NCBI RefSeq assembly: GCF_900105905.1
Contig: NZ_FNSV01000005.1
Coordinates: forward strand, 7,378,001-7,442,000
DNA length: 64,000 nt
Direction: 5' to 3'
DNA from: Rhodococcus koreensis
GTDB lineage: Bacteria > Actinomycetota > Actinomycetes > Mycobacteriales > Mycobacteriaceae
The translations under genes and the position numbers were made by a program. The stretch's first letter is position 1. The number at the start of each line of letters is the position of its first letter. Shown here piece after piece: positions 16,480 through 25,408 of this stretch. The notes under the pieces were generated by a model that did not search any database, was not told the DNA's origin, and saw only the letters and a program-made list of their open reading frames with translations.

Positions 16480-16917
16480 CTACGGCGCCACTGGGTAGTG
16501 GCTGGTGATGGCAACCCGGTTCCAGGCGTTCATCACGATCGCGAGCCAGGTGATCGCGGACACCTGGTCCTCTGTGAGGGAGCCGTCGTCCCAGGTGCGC
16601 CGTTCCGGAACGGCGAGACCGGTGACCTGTTCGGCGAGGGCGAACGCGGCACGCTCCTGGTCGCTGAAGTACTGCGCCTCCCACCACGCCGCGACAACCG
16701 CGAGCCGATCTGCCTTCTCTCCCTTGGCCAGAGAGTCGCGGGTGTGCATGCGAAGGCAGAAGGCGCAGCCGTTCAGCTGGGAGACGCGGATCTTCACCAA
16801 CTCCACCAGGAGCGGATCCACGCCCGCCAGGTCCAGAGCGGACTTCACTTCCGCGTCGAGCTTCACCAGGCCCTTGTAGACGGTCGGGTGCTGCTTGCCG
16901 ATATTTACGCTGCTCAT
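16480..16917 (-). CDS. Carboxymuconolactone decarboxylase-family / AhpD-like protein
   Basis: 145 residues with the AhpD-type redox motif C51-x2-C54 and H58 in NGCAFCLRMHTRDS, inside the helical repeat typical of the family; a downstream TWLAIVMNAWNRVAITSHYP completes the fold. Proteins with the CxxC-x3-H arrangement act as alkylhydroperoxidase-like reductants rather than true carboxymuconolactone decarboxylases. It heads a pair with the DUF5134 gene and lies 47 bases from the hydrolase gene upstream, on the same strand. Confidence 0.85.
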   Translation of the reverse strand: MSSVNIGKQHPTVYKGLVKLDAEVKSALDLAGVDPLLVELVKIRVSQLNGCAFCLRMHTRDSLAKGEKADRLAVVAAWWEAQYFSDQERAAFALAEQVTGLAVPERRTWDDGSLTEDQVSAITWLAIVMNAWNRVAITSHYPVAP

Positions 16918-16964
16918 GATGTTCCTTTTGGGTAGGTTGTCGAACGGTTGTGGGACAGAATGTT

Positions 16965-17873
16965 TCAGTCGATCGCCCGGTTGACGTGAGCGACGATCAC
17001 CTCGTACATCCGCCGTGTTATCTCGGTCTCGTCGGTCATGATGTCGTAACCGTGGTCGACACCGCGCACCTCGACGTATTCGGCGAGCGCGCCGACCGCC
17101 TCGAGCTTGTCCGCGTATCGCTTGGCTTCATCGCGCAGTCGGTCGAACTCTGCGGTTATGACCAATGCCGGTGCGATACCTGCGATGCCGTTGGCGTTGT
17201 CTCCCCATGCCGGCGAGACGAACCGGTGGCTACGCTGCGCGCGATCGGGCGTGTAGGCGGTGTCGAACACCTCACACAACCAGGGCTGCAGGACGGCTTT
17301 CGAGCCCAGCGGTGACGGCTTGTGGGAGGGAGGCGTCACGATGTCGAGCGGCGGGTAGTGCAGAATCTGCAACGAGATGGCGGGGCCGTCGTTTTCCAGC
17401 GACATCCGCGACACGGCTGCTGACAGATTGCCTCCTGCGCTCTGGCCGCCGACGCACAACCGCGTGCCGTCCCAGTCACGTTCCGCTGCTGATGCCCACT
17501 GAACTACGTCGTAGAACTGTTCGGCGGGCGTGGGAAACCGCTTGTGTGGCGCCAACGCGTAATCCGTGTTGAGCACATAGACATTGGCGTGGGCGGCAAG
17601 GAAGCGGCACCAGGCGTCGTCCTGTTCGCGGTGTCCCACCACGAAGCCGCCGCCGTGAGCATTCACATAAACCCCGGGGTTGCCTGTCGGCGACTGCGGG
17701 GGATAGATGGTCGCAGCGACCGGGCCGTGGCGCGTCTCGATGCTGACGTCAGTTGTGCGAATGGTGATTTCAGGGAACCGGGGTTCGCCGGCGGGGTGGA
17801 TCGCAGAGTTGATCTTGGCGGCGAACCGGCGGGCGATGATGTCGGCCACCGCCCGTCGCGACAGTATTGACAT
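16965..17873 (-). CDS. Alpha/beta hydrolase fold-3 (HSL-type esterase)
   Basis: 302 residues of a hormone-sensitive-lipase-type esterase: oxyanion motif H73-GGGF, nucleophile elbow GQS145AGG, and near the C-terminus ITAEFDRLRDEA (acid) and GVDHGYD (His). The family hydrolyses carboxylic esters. The gene is the last of a minus-strand set with the cupin, MoaF-like, P450 and reductase genes. The leader just before its ATG (CGAAACGAAATGAGGATTC) closely matches the leader of the alcohol dehydrogenase at 27384, because both follow a copy of the duplicated cupin segment. Confidence 0.88.
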   Translation of the reverse strand: MSILSRRAVADIIARRFAAKINSAIHPAGEPRFPEITIRTTDVSIETRHGPVAATIYPPQSPTGNPGVYVNAHGGGFVVGHREQDDAWCRFLAAHANVYVLNTDYALAPHKRFPTPAEQFYDVVQWASAAERDWDGTRLCVGGQSAGGNLSAAVSRMSLENDGPAISLQILHYPPLDIVTPPSHKPSPLGSKAVLQPWLCEVFDTAYTPDRAQRSHRFVSPAWGDNANGIAGIAPALVITAEFDRLRDEAKRYADKLEAVGALAEYVEVRGVDHGYDIMTDETEITRRMYEVIVAHVNRAID

Positions 17874-17878
17874 GAATC

Positions 17879-18319
17879 CTCATTTCGTTTCGAGTGCGCG
17901 ACGTGGGGTCGCGGCGGTGGTCAGCCCTGGTGCTGACGTGCGCTGGGGTGGCGCAGATGATCGCGGGCAATGATCTCTTCCGGTTCGAGCATGGTGATCA
18001 TGTCCACGTCGGGAGCGCAGATGCACACGGCGACGAACCGGCTCCAGGCCTGTGGATCGGGATTGGAGACCTGGTAGTGCACGACGTCACCGCCGGGTTC
18101 CCAGAATGCCTCGCCCGCAGCAATCAGCCTGGGTTCTTCGCCTTCCAACTCGAAGAAGATGCTGCCCTCCAGTACGTAACCGAACACCGGTCCGGAGTGG
18201 CGATGCGGCGAGAGTCCAGGATCGGCCGGTGGGAGTTCGACCAGTTGTGTCATCGCGTGCGAACCCTCGGGAATCGCGGGCGGGGTGGCGCAGAGCAGGT
18301 CGGTGACCTTGACGTTTCC
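17879..18319 (-). repeat. Inverted cupin repeat, copy 1
   Basis: Partner of the segment at 26932-27384 on the other strand. From GGAAACGTCAAG through the cupin stop codon (~399 bases) I find one difference (GAC versus GAT), and the ~55 bases after the stop are still about 80% alike. The two copies face each other in inverted orientation about 8.6 kb apart. Confidence 0.9.
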
Positions 18320-18331
18320 TTTTGCCAACAT
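17921..18331 (-). CDS. Cupin-domain protein (copy 1 of a duplicated gene)
   Basis: 136 residues, a single small cupin barrel. PHRHSGPVFGYVLEGSIFFE contains the first cupin motif (two His and a following Glu), and AGEAFWEPGGDVVHYQVSN the second, with a metal-binding His. Such proteins are isomerases, dioxygenases or sensors; the function is not clear from sequence. The ATG is preceded by GAAAGGACACGCCC, a good ribosome-binding site. The protein is identical to the copy at 26920 from residue 5 onward. It lies between the MoaF-like gene (12-base gap) and the hydrolase gene. Confidence 0.85.
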   Translation of the reverse strand: MLAKGNVKVTDLLCATPPAIPEGSHAMTQLVELPPADPGLSPHRHSGPVFGYVLEGSIFFELEGEEPRLIAAGEAFWEPGGDVVHYQVSNPDPQAWSRFVAVCICAPDVDMITMLEPEEIIARDHLRHPSARQHQG

Positions 18332-18343
18332 GGGCGTGTCCTT

Positions 18344-19165
18344 TCAGGAGTGAGTGTTTCGTACGGTGTGACTGAGTAGCTCGCCTACTGCGCCGAAGGT
18401 GAAGTGCGTCGGCAGTTCACCTGTCTCGTCCAGTCCGAAGAGGGCTCCGTACGATCGCAGAGACGTGATGTCGCGGTGATCGGCAATGGTGACCGACGCG
18501 CAGGGGGTCACCTTTTCCCGCGAGGCAAAGACGTAGATTCCGGGGCGTAGTTGATAGGTCGTGCACTCGTCGGTGTCCGCAAGGCCGGCCGCGGGCCCGG
18601 CCAGGCAGTGCCACGTGTACGAGTGCGGTCCGAGGTAGACGTGCTCGTAGCTGTGATCGTCGCTGTAGGTCCACAGCACTCGCCGACCCAGGAGTGCGGT
18701 CGTGGGTGCCGGCTCGGGTCCGCGCGTCTCCAGTCCCTCGATGCGGCCCTGCAGGAAGTTGTGCTGCACCCGGGTCCGGCCTTCGGCCGGATCTCCGATC
18801 GTGCTCACGATGGCCAGGCTGCGTCCGTGGTCGAAGTCGAGGACGAGGCTGACTGCTGTATTCGGCACGTCGTCACGATGATGGAATTGTGTGTACACCA
18901 ACCCTTCTGCGACGTCGAAGGCCTCGTAGTCGTCCGTTCCGGAGATGACTGGGTGCGGGTCGCCGGGCCCGGGCTCGTAGCTCCATTCGACGGTGGCCGT
19001 GCCGAAACGATGCGACACCCGGCTGCCGTGGGAGTTGGTGAACACGATGTCGCGGCCGGCCACACTGCTCGACCTGACGGCTTTGTTGCCGTCGAATCCT
19101 GGCGCGAGTCCGTCCAGTGGCGGCCAGGTCCTGGTATCAGAGAAGTCGATGGAGTTGGTGGTCAT
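18344..19165 (-). CDS. MoaF-like (calycin-type) protein
   Basis: 273 residues. The pattern W-P-P-L-D-G-L-A at the start, a first barrel with HGSRVSHRFGTATVEWSYEP then DYEAFDVAEGLVYTQF, and a second barrel with TYSDDHSYEHVYLGPHSYTWHCL then LRPGIYVFASREKVTPCASV, matches MoaF proteins with N- and C-terminal lipocalin-like domains. MoaF was named from a molybdenum-cofactor region, but related genes are found in secondary-metabolite and catabolic clusters and no reaction is established. It lies between the P450 and cupin genes on the same strand, so it probably works in that pathway. Confidence 0.6.
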   Translation of the reverse strand: MTTNSIDFSDTRTWPPLDGLAPGFDGNKAVRSSSVAGRDIVFTNSHGSRVSHRFGTATVEWSYEPGPGDPHPVISGTDDYEAFDVAEGLVYTQFHHRDDVPNTAVSLVLDFDHGRSLAIVSTIGDPAEGRTRVQHNFLQGRIEGLETRGPEPAPTTALLGRRVLWTYSDDHSYEHVYLGPHSYTWHCLAGPAAGLADTDECTTYQLRPGIYVFASREKVTPCASVTIADHRDITSLRSYGALFGLDETGELPTHFTFGAVGELLSHTVRNTHS

Positions 19166-19228
19166 GCGTGCTTTCTCCGTTCGTAGCGTTCGGGAGTGCT
19201 CGAGAGCGCTCGGCGCGCGAGGCGCCGC

Positions 19229-20491
19229 TCAGGTGAGGATCGGGTTCTTTTCGACGTCCCAACTGACGTGCAGCGACTCCGGGCCCCGAAACGAGGTGTT
19301 CGGAACGTAGTGGAACTCCTGTTGGTCGAGAGTCATGTGGGGCAGGCGTCGCGTCAGTTCCTCCAGATAGATGACCATCTCCAGTCGGGCGAGATGGTTA
19401 CCCAGGCACATGTGCGTTCCCGCGCCGAATGCGATGTGTGCTTTGGCGTCTCGGTCGATGTCGAATCGTTCGGGATCGTCGAACACGGAGCCGTCCTGGT
19501 TCGCCGACGCGATCACCATGAGGATCTTTCCTCCCGCGGGAATCGTCACGTCGCCGACCTGCACGTCTTGCTTCGCGACTCGGCGCCAGGCGGCCACCGA
19601 CGGGTTGAGTCGCAGGCACTCCTCGACCGCCGCGGGGATCAGAGATGGGTCCGCACACAGGCGATCCCACTGGTCGCGGTTCCTCAACAGAGTGACGACC
19701 GCGTTCGCGGTGGCATTGGTCGTGGTCTCGTGGGCCGCCATCGCGCCGCCCATGACGTTCGTCTGCAGCCACGTGTCGGAGATGACGTCCGGGTGCTCGC
19801 GCTGCATCGTGATCGCGTGGCCCAACCACCCCGGTGGATCGTCGAGTTCCTTGAGCTTCCCGATGACGCGCTCACCCATCTCCCAGAACTGGCCCAATCC
19901 GTCGGCGGCACGGATCTGCTCCTCGGGAGTAGGCCGTCCCCACACGAATTCGGTCATGGACGTGGCCAGCTTGCGTACGGTGTCGACGTCCTCCTCGGGA
20001 ATCCCCAAGAACTGCAGAGCGACCAAACAGGGTATGTCCCAGAGCATATCGGCGACAAGATCGGCATGACCCCGATCGACGAATTGATCGATGTAGGCGT
20101 TCGTCGTGTCCCGAATGTAGGGAGTAAGAGGGTCGATCCGGTCTGGCATGAATGCCGGAGCGTTCAGCCGGCGGTACTGCCGATGCATGGGCGGGTCGGA
20201 ATCCGCGAGGACGGGGCAGGGCGCGAAGTTGTACTTGCCGAGCTGCGCGCCCGCCTCCTCGGAGGGAGGGGTGACCGGCGTCAGGGTGATGGCCGCAGAG
20301 AACTGATTGAATTGGCTGAAGACCGATTTCACGTCTTCGTGCCGCGTGACGACCCAGTAGTCCGAGTCGTCGTTGTAGAACACCGGTTGGCTCTCGCGAG
20401 CCCACGCCAGCGAGGCTCCCGGATTCTCCTGATATTCGCGGTCGAAGAACGAGAATCCAGCGGCGGTATGAGCGACCGGGCATCCAGTCAT
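19229..20491 (-). CDS. Cytochrome P450
   Basis: 420 residues, soluble bacterial type. The haem-binding loop FGAGTHMCLGNHLARLE places the thiolate ligand at Cys362; the I-helix oxygen-activation motif is AAHETT (about 252-257); the K-helix ExxR is E291-x2-R294. The N-terminus lacks a membrane anchor. It ends 63 bases before the MoaF-like gene and is preceded, 24 bases upstream, by a phthalate-dioxygenase-reductase-type partner, an obvious electron donor. Substrate unknown; neighbours suggest oxidation of a small organic molecule. Confidence 0.93.
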   Translation of the reverse strand: MTGCPVAHTAAGFSFFDREYQENPGASLAWARESQPVFYNDDSDYWVVTRHEDVKSVFSQFNQFSAAITLTPVTPPSEEAGAQLGKYNFAPCPVLADSDPPMHRQYRRLNAPAFMPDRIDPLTPYIRDTTNAYIDQFVDRGHADLVADMLWDIPCLVALQFLGIPEEDVDTVRKLATSMTEFVWGRPTPEEQIRAADGLGQFWEMGERVIGKLKELDDPPGWLGHAITMQREHPDVISDTWLQTNVMGGAMAAHETTTNATANAVVTLLRNRDQWDRLCADPSLIPAAVEECLRLNPSVAAWRRVAKQDVQVGDVTIPAGGKILMVIASANQDGSVFDDPERFDIDRDAKAHIAFGAGTHMCLGNHLARLEMVIYLEELTRRLPHMTLDQQEFHYVPNTSFRGPESLHVSWDVEKNPILT

Positions 20492-20515
20492 TGTTTTCCT
20501 CTCTTCGGTGGGCTG

Positions 20516-21532
20516 TCAGAGGTCGAGTTTTATCTTTGGACACGCGGCCCTACTGATGCAGATCATCAAGGTGCTGTTTTCTTCCTGCTCTGCAGGGCTG
20601 AGAACTGAATCACGATGATCGGCCAGGCCCGACACGATATTTGTTTCGCAGGTCCCGCACGTTCCCTCGGAGCAGGAGAATGGTGCGGGTATGCCGGCGG
20701 ACCGTGCGACGTCGAGAATTGATTGATCCGATCCGACCGAGACGGTGATACCGCTCCGCACGAATTCGACTTCGAATTCATCGAGGACGGGCGCGTCCGT
20801 TGGAGTCTTCGGAGTGAATCGCTCCAGGTGAATGTCGCCGATATTGTCGAGCTCGGCGCCCATCGCCTCCACAGCACACAGCAGACTCTCCGGTCCGCAC
20901 ACGTATACCGCGGTATCGGGAGTGACACCCGCGAGGATGCGAGCGAGATCGATGCGCCCGTGGATGTCTGCCGGAACCAAGGTCACGCGGTCGTGGTGAG
21001 CCTGTGTCAGGTCGTCTGCGAACGCCATGTTGCGTCGACTGCGGCCTCCATAGATCAAGGACCATTCGGCTCCCGCTCGATCGACCGACGTGATCATGGG
21101 GAGGAACGGGGTGATTCCGATTCCTCCGGCAATGAACAGATACCGGGGTGCGTCGACGAGGCGAAAGTTGTTGCGTGGCCCACGGACGGTGATGCTTTCG
21201 CCTTCGCGCAACTCGTGATGGAGGCGTGTGGAGCCGCCTCGGCCGTCGGGTTGGTACAGGACGCTCACCTGCCACGAACGACGGTCGCTGGGTTCCCCGC
21301 ACAGGGAGTACTGCCGGACCATGTCCGGTCCGAGTACGACGTCGATGTGTGAACCCGGCGTCCAGTCGGGGAGGTCTCGACCGTCGGCGCGGACGAGGGT
21401 CAGTTGCGTGACGGTGTCGGTGATCGGCGTCTTGGCCTTGATTTCCATCGCGAGGTCCTCGCGTGCCTGATTCTCGGTGTCCGCTCGCCGAGGCTGCTGG
21501 CCGGAGTGTCGGGCCTCGAACTGCGATGCCAT
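20516..21532 (-). CDS. PDR-type oxidoreductase: FMN, NAD(P) and C-terminal [2Fe-2S] ferredoxin domain
   Basis: 338 residues from ATG 21532, which follows GAAGGAGTCCCC; the longer open frame adds arginine-rich residues and is rejected. Order of domains: flavin-binding barrel with RQYSLCGEPSD, nucleotide-binding FIAGGIGITPFLPM, and a plant-type ferredoxin domain with FSCSEGTCGTCETNI and a final ICISRA cysteine. This is the phthalate dioxygenase reductase layout, also found fused to P450 in CYP116B enzymes. Here it is a separate gene directly upstream of a P450, so it is most likely that enzyme's reductase. Confidence 0.9.
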   Translation of the reverse strand: MASQFEARHSGQQPRRADTENQAREDLAMEIKAKTPITDTVTQLTLVRADGRDLPDWTPGSHIDVVLGPDMVRQYSLCGEPSDRRSWQVSVLYQPDGRGGSTRLHHELREGESITVRGPRNNFRLVDAPRYLFIAGGIGITPFLPMITSVDRAGAEWSLIYGGRSRRNMAFADDLTQAHHDRVTLVPADIHGRIDLARILAGVTPDTAVYVCGPESLLCAVEAMGAELDNIGDIHLERFTPKTPTDAPVLDEFEVEFVRSGITVSVGSDQSILDVARSAGIPAPFSCSEGTCGTCETNIVSGLADHRDSVLSPAEQEENSTLMICISRAACPKIKLDL

Positions 21533-21634
21533 GGGGACTCCTTCGAATTTCGGCCGGATGCCCCGGCGTGGACTGTGTTGCACCGAGCCACGTCGGCGAC
21601 GCGTTGGACTCGCGCGTGGTCGATTGACCCGTTG

Positions 21635-21734
21635 TGATCGGCCGCACTGTCGGGCTATTCGCATGGGATAGGTCACAACGTGTGGCCCGTCGTAATCTGC
21701 CGCACCGTGCGATCACGCACATGGGGCAGATCAC
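21635..21734. promoter_or_regulatory. Two 42-bp imperfect direct repeats upstream of the reductase-P450 operon
   Basis: Units at 21635-21676 and 21693-21734 agree at 28 of 42 positions, sharing GCCGCAC near the start, then CGCA or CACA followed by TGGG, and ending in TCAC. Each unit begins and ends with partly symmetrical TGATC/GATCA-like ends. The repeats lie in the 294-base gap between the reductase start and the LuxR gene's end. They look like tandem binding sites for an activator, possibly the neighbouring LuxR or AraC protein. Inference only. Confidence 0.45.
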
Positions 21735-21826
21735 GGTAGGGGGTACGGAAGTTGCGGATGTGCGTACCGGGTGCGTTCAGTAGCAAACGCGGCGAAGCGG
21801 TTCTGACCTGCGAGTTCGTGGTCCGG

Positions 21827-24148
21827 TCAGCGGGACTGTCCGATGTACCACGAGGCGATCTGGCTGCGTGAGACGAACCCGAGGCGCGTCATGATGTTCT
21901 CGATGTGGCTCTCCACGGTGCGCACGGAGATCACCAGAGCCGCCGCGATCTGTGGGCTGGTCAGCCCTTTCGCTATCAAGGCTGCGATCTCTTGCTGCCG
22001 ACTGGTGAGCGCGGGTGGTTCATCCTCGGGAATCGAATCGACGACCTGTTCCGCCAATGCATAGGCGATGATTCCCGTCGGGGACCGCTTTGAGCCGGCC
22101 TGTAGAGCTGTCGACAGCGCCCGGGGTGCCATGGCCTGCTCGAGCAGACCGCGGCAGGCGGAGTTATAGCCCGTGAGTTTCGGCCCGAATGCCACCAATT
22201 CCGTACCGGTGCGTCGCCACAGGCTTCGAGAGGCCCCGATCAGTTGTGCCGCGTGCTCGAACTGACCGGTTGATCCCGCTATCCAGGCCAGAAGCTCGGT
22301 CATCAGGGCGGTGCCCAGGGACGGATCGAAGACGCGGTGATCACGAAGCGCGTCGAGCGCGGTCGCATGTGCCGCGGTGAAGTCGCCTTGCAGCCAGTGG
22401 TCGAGGCCTTGGCTCCACTTCAGGTACGAGCGCGCCCATCGTTCACCGCGCTGCCGGCATACGGCCAGCGCCGACGTGCTGACGGCCGATGCCTCCGCGC
22501 TGCGACCGTCGAGGGAAAGTACGACGGCGTACTCGAACGACGCCATCAGCCATTCGGCGGTCTCGCCGACGTCGGCCAACTCTCGCAGCGCGACCTCGAG
22601 ATAGCTCTCTGCCTCGGCAAGGTCGCCGCGAAGCTGTGCGGCGAGTCCCCGTAGGCCGAGGCAGTGGGCCGCCGCATCAGCAAGGTGAAGCTGCGTCGCC
22701 GCTGCTTCGCACTCGTCGAGGCGCAGTGCGGCCGCCTCGTGGTCGCCTTGGAGAAGGCACACCCTGGCGGCGACCCAGAGCGCTTTTGCCCGGGCCGGCG
22801 TGGGCGCCCGGTCATCGTCGGGTGCGTCGAGCGCTTCGTCCGCCCACCTGCGACCCTCGGCAATGTATCCGTCGGCGTACCAGCGGTATCGAAGTCCGGC
22901 GATCAACTCGAGTTGATAGTTGTCGCCCGGGGCGGCGGTGTCCAGCGCGGCTCGGAGATTTTCCCGCTCGACGCGCATCCATTTGGCCGAGGCGGCTTGG
23001 CCGGGCCCGCACCAGGAACGTTCCAGGTCTGTGACCACGTCGAGAAAGTACTGACGGTGGCGGCTGCGGAATCTCTCGGAGTCTCCCGTCAGCGCGAGTA
23101 TCTCTGCGCCGTACGCCCGGATGGTTTCCAGCATCCGGAAGCGCATCGTCGATTCTTGGTCCTCGACGCCGAGGACGGACTGATTCACCAGGGAACTCAG
23201 GAGATCGAGCGTGGTTGTCTTCGGGTGGCCGCCCTCGGCGTTTCCGTCGCCGCACACGCCTTCGGCCGACGTCAGGTCGAAACTGCCTGCGAAAACGGAG
23301 AGGCGTGCCCACAGATGACGTTCCGGTTCCGTGCAGAGTGCAAAACTCCAATCGACGAGCGATCGGAGGGTCTGTTGGCGCGGTGCGGCCGATCGACTTC
23401 CCATTGTGAGCAACCCGAATCGGTCCGGCAGTCGTTCCAGGATCTGGTCGAGCGAAAGAATGCGCATTCGGGCGACCGCGAGCTCGATTGCGAGCGGAAT
23501 TCCCTCCAGCTGAATACACAAACGCGCCGCTGCGGCAGCATTGTGCTCGTCGAGGACGAAGCCGGGGGAGGCGGCCTCTGCACGTTCTTGGAGTAGTCGG
23601 ATCGACTCGAATTGCGGCAAGGATTCAACGCTGACCGGCGCCGCGTCATCGGGAATGGTGAGTGGAGGCACTGGATAAAGGAATTCTTCGGTCACCATCA
23701 GCGACGTGCGGGTAGTGACAAGAATTCGCGTCGACGGCGCATATCGCAGAATTTCGCTGACCAATGCGACGGACCCGGGGAGTACGTGTTCGCAATTGTC
23801 GAGGATGAGCAGTATCTCGCGATCGCGAAGATATTCGATCAGCTTCGCTGTGGCGTCACGATTCGACTGATCGACAATTCCCAGTGTGTGAATGACTGCA
23901 GCCGGAACGTCGCCTCCGTCCGAGACGGACGCCAATTCGACGAAATACACCCCGTCTTCGACAAGGTGGTTCATCTCGTCGGCGACTTGCAACGCCAATC
24001 GGGTCTTGCCGACTCCGCCCGGCCCGATCAAGCTCACCAGCCGTCCGCTCGCCAGGCGGTCGCGGATCTCCTTGCGCTGCTGACGCCGACCGACGAAGCT
24101 GGTCGCGGTAGACGGAACGTTGCCGCTGCGAGTTCTCGCCTTCGACAC
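21827..24148 (-). CDS. LuxR-family transcriptional regulator with NB-ARC-type ATPase
   Basis: 773 residues. Near the N-terminus SFVGRRQQRKEI leads to a P-loop, LIGPGGVGKTRLALQVA (about residues 40-56), and a Walker B, LLILDNCEHVL. The middle is a long helical TPR-like region, and the C-terminus is a LuxR-type helix-turn-helix (LTSRQQEIAALIAKGLTSPQ, then AAALVISVRTVESHIENIM). Such proteins are ATP-dependent activators of catabolic or secondary-metabolite operons. It lies just upstream of the reductase-P450 operon on the same strand and is divergent from an AraC gene. Confidence 0.9.
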   Translation of the reverse strand: MSKARTRSGNVPSTATSFVGRRQQRKEIRDRLASGRLVSLIGPGGVGKTRLALQVADEMNHLVEDGVYFVELASVSDGGDVPAAVIHTLGIVDQSNRDATAKLIEYLRDREILLILDNCEHVLPGSVALVSEILRYAPSTRILVTTRTSLMVTEEFLYPVPPLTIPDDAAPVSVESLPQFESIRLLQERAEAASPGFVLDEHNAAAAARLCIQLEGIPLAIELAVARMRILSLDQILERLPDRFGLLTMGSRSAAPRQQTLRSLVDWSFALCTEPERHLWARLSVFAGSFDLTSAEGVCGDGNAEGGHPKTTTLDLLSSLVNQSVLGVEDQESTMRFRMLETIRAYGAEILALTGDSERFRSRHRQYFLDVVTDLERSWCGPGQAASAKWMRVERENLRAALDTAAPGDNYQLELIAGLRYRWYADGYIAEGRRWADEALDAPDDDRAPTPARAKALWVAARVCLLQGDHEAAALRLDECEAAATQLHLADAAAHCLGLRGLAAQLRGDLAEAESYLEVALRELADVGETAEWLMASFEYAVVLSLDGRSAEASAVSTSALAVCRQRGERWARSYLKWSQGLDHWLQGDFTAAHATALDALRDHRVFDPSLGTALMTELLAWIAGSTGQFEHAAQLIGASRSLWRRTGTELVAFGPKLTGYNSACRGLLEQAMAPRALSTALQAGSKRSPTGIIAYALAEQVVDSIPEDEPPALTSRQQEIAALIAKGLTSPQIAAALVISVRTVESHIENIMTRLGFVSRSQIASWYIGQSR

Positions 24149-24222
24149 GACACCTCCACATTGCGACAGACGCAGTCAGACTATCGCAACCCCGGGCGGA
24201 GCGACGTCGGAATGCCGAAACT

Positions 24223-25338
24223 TTGTTCGAAGACGGCGTCGCCCGTACCCCGCCGAGCCGGGGTCCGCGTCGCACTGTCCTGTCCGCGCTCCCTTCTGGT
24301 TCTGCACCGAGTGTGATAGAAGATAGGCACGGACACGTCGCGTGGCGATCCGTTAACCCGAGGTCGATTACATTGCGCGAGAGCTTTTCCGGCACCCAGT
24401 CAGGCGGCGAGCACCCCGGGGGTGGCATACGGCACCCCGATTGGGATGCGGCGTCCCATGCCGTATCCGACGCCTATTTTCCGCATGAGCTCATGCCCCT
24501 GGTCGCTTCCGGCCCTGCCGCGTCGCCCGGGGTGTCGGCCCTGCACCTCGGCCCGCTGCACATTGTCCGAATCAATTGGGGCGCTGATGTTGCCGTTCAC
24601 AGTGAGCATCCCGGCGCCGTCGGCATCAACATCCCGCTTCACGGCGAACTCGAGACCCGGATCAGGGGGCGGCTCGTCGTGTCCGCCCCGGGCTTCGCCA
24701 CGGTCAACCCCGCTGACACGCCGGCCGATATCACGCGGTGGCCCGGTGCCTGCACGATTCTCGGCGTCAAGATCGATCGGGACTTCGTCCAACGCGAGTT
24801 GTGGCGCGTGACAGGCCGAGCCGACGCGGTGATCCCCGATCAGATCGATTTGAGCAGGCCCGCTGCTGCCAGCTGGTTTCGACTGCTGAGCAGCATTGTC
24901 GATCAGCCCGTCGATGACGCGCTGCTGGCCAATCCGCATGTGGCACAAGGACTGGCGGCATCGCTCACCGATGGATTCCTGCTCGCTGCCGTCCCGGACG
25001 AGACCGACGATCGCCACGCTGTCCGACCACGGATCGTCACTCGCGTGATCGATGCCATCAACGCCGAGCCCGACCGGCTGTGGACCGCAGCGGACATGGC
25101 CGACGTAGCCGGGGTCAGCGTACGGCGTCTGCAGGAGGGCTTTCGCATCTACCTCGGCAAGACTCCCCGCGAATGCCTGACCGAGATCCGCCTTGCCGGC
25201 GTCCGGGCCGAACTCGCCTCGGGCTCGGCCCGTTCGGTGACCGACGTTGCGCTGAAATGGGGGTTCACTCATTACGGCCGGTTCGCCGCCGCGTTTCGGC
25301 AGCGCTACGGTGTGCCACCCTCGTCGTTGTTGCATTGA
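24223..25338 (+). CDS. AraC-family transcriptional regulator
   Basis: Up to 371 residues. The N-terminal half resembles the AraC_binding_2 sensor domain (VAVHSEHPGAVGINIPLHGE, then GFATVNPADTPADI). The C-terminal ~110 residues carry the double helix-turn-helix: WTAADMADVAGVSVRRLQEG, GKTPRECLTEIRLAGVRAEL, DVALKWGFTHYGRFAAAFRQ, YGVPPSSLL. The first ~30-50 residues look non-native, so the true start may be GTG 24313 (VIEDRHGHVAW) or later. It is divergent from the LuxR-type regulator and probably controls one of the flanking catabolic operons. Confidence 0.85.
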   Translation: MFEDGVARTPPSRGPRRTVLSALPSGSAPSVIEDRHGHVAWRSVNPRSITLRESFSGTQSGGEHPGGGIRHPDWDAASHAVSDAYFPHELMPLVASGPAASPGVSALHLGPLHIVRINWGADVAVHSEHPGAVGINIPLHGELETRIRGRLVVSAPGFATVNPADTPADITRWPGACTILGVKIDRDFVQRELWRVTGRADAVIPDQIDLSRPAAASWFRLLSSIVDQPVDDALLANPHVAQGLAASLTDGFLLAAVPDETDDRHAVRPRIVTRVIDAINAEPDRLWTAADMADVAGVSVRRLQEGFRIYLGKTPRECLTEIRLAGVRAELASGSARSVTDVALKWGFTHYGRFAAAFRQRYGVPPSSLLH

Positions 25339-25408
25339 CCCTTCATCCGCGGCGCGATGCCCGCACCGGCGTAAGCTCCTGGTCAGGTCTTCCCGCCAAC
25401 TGGAGGAT

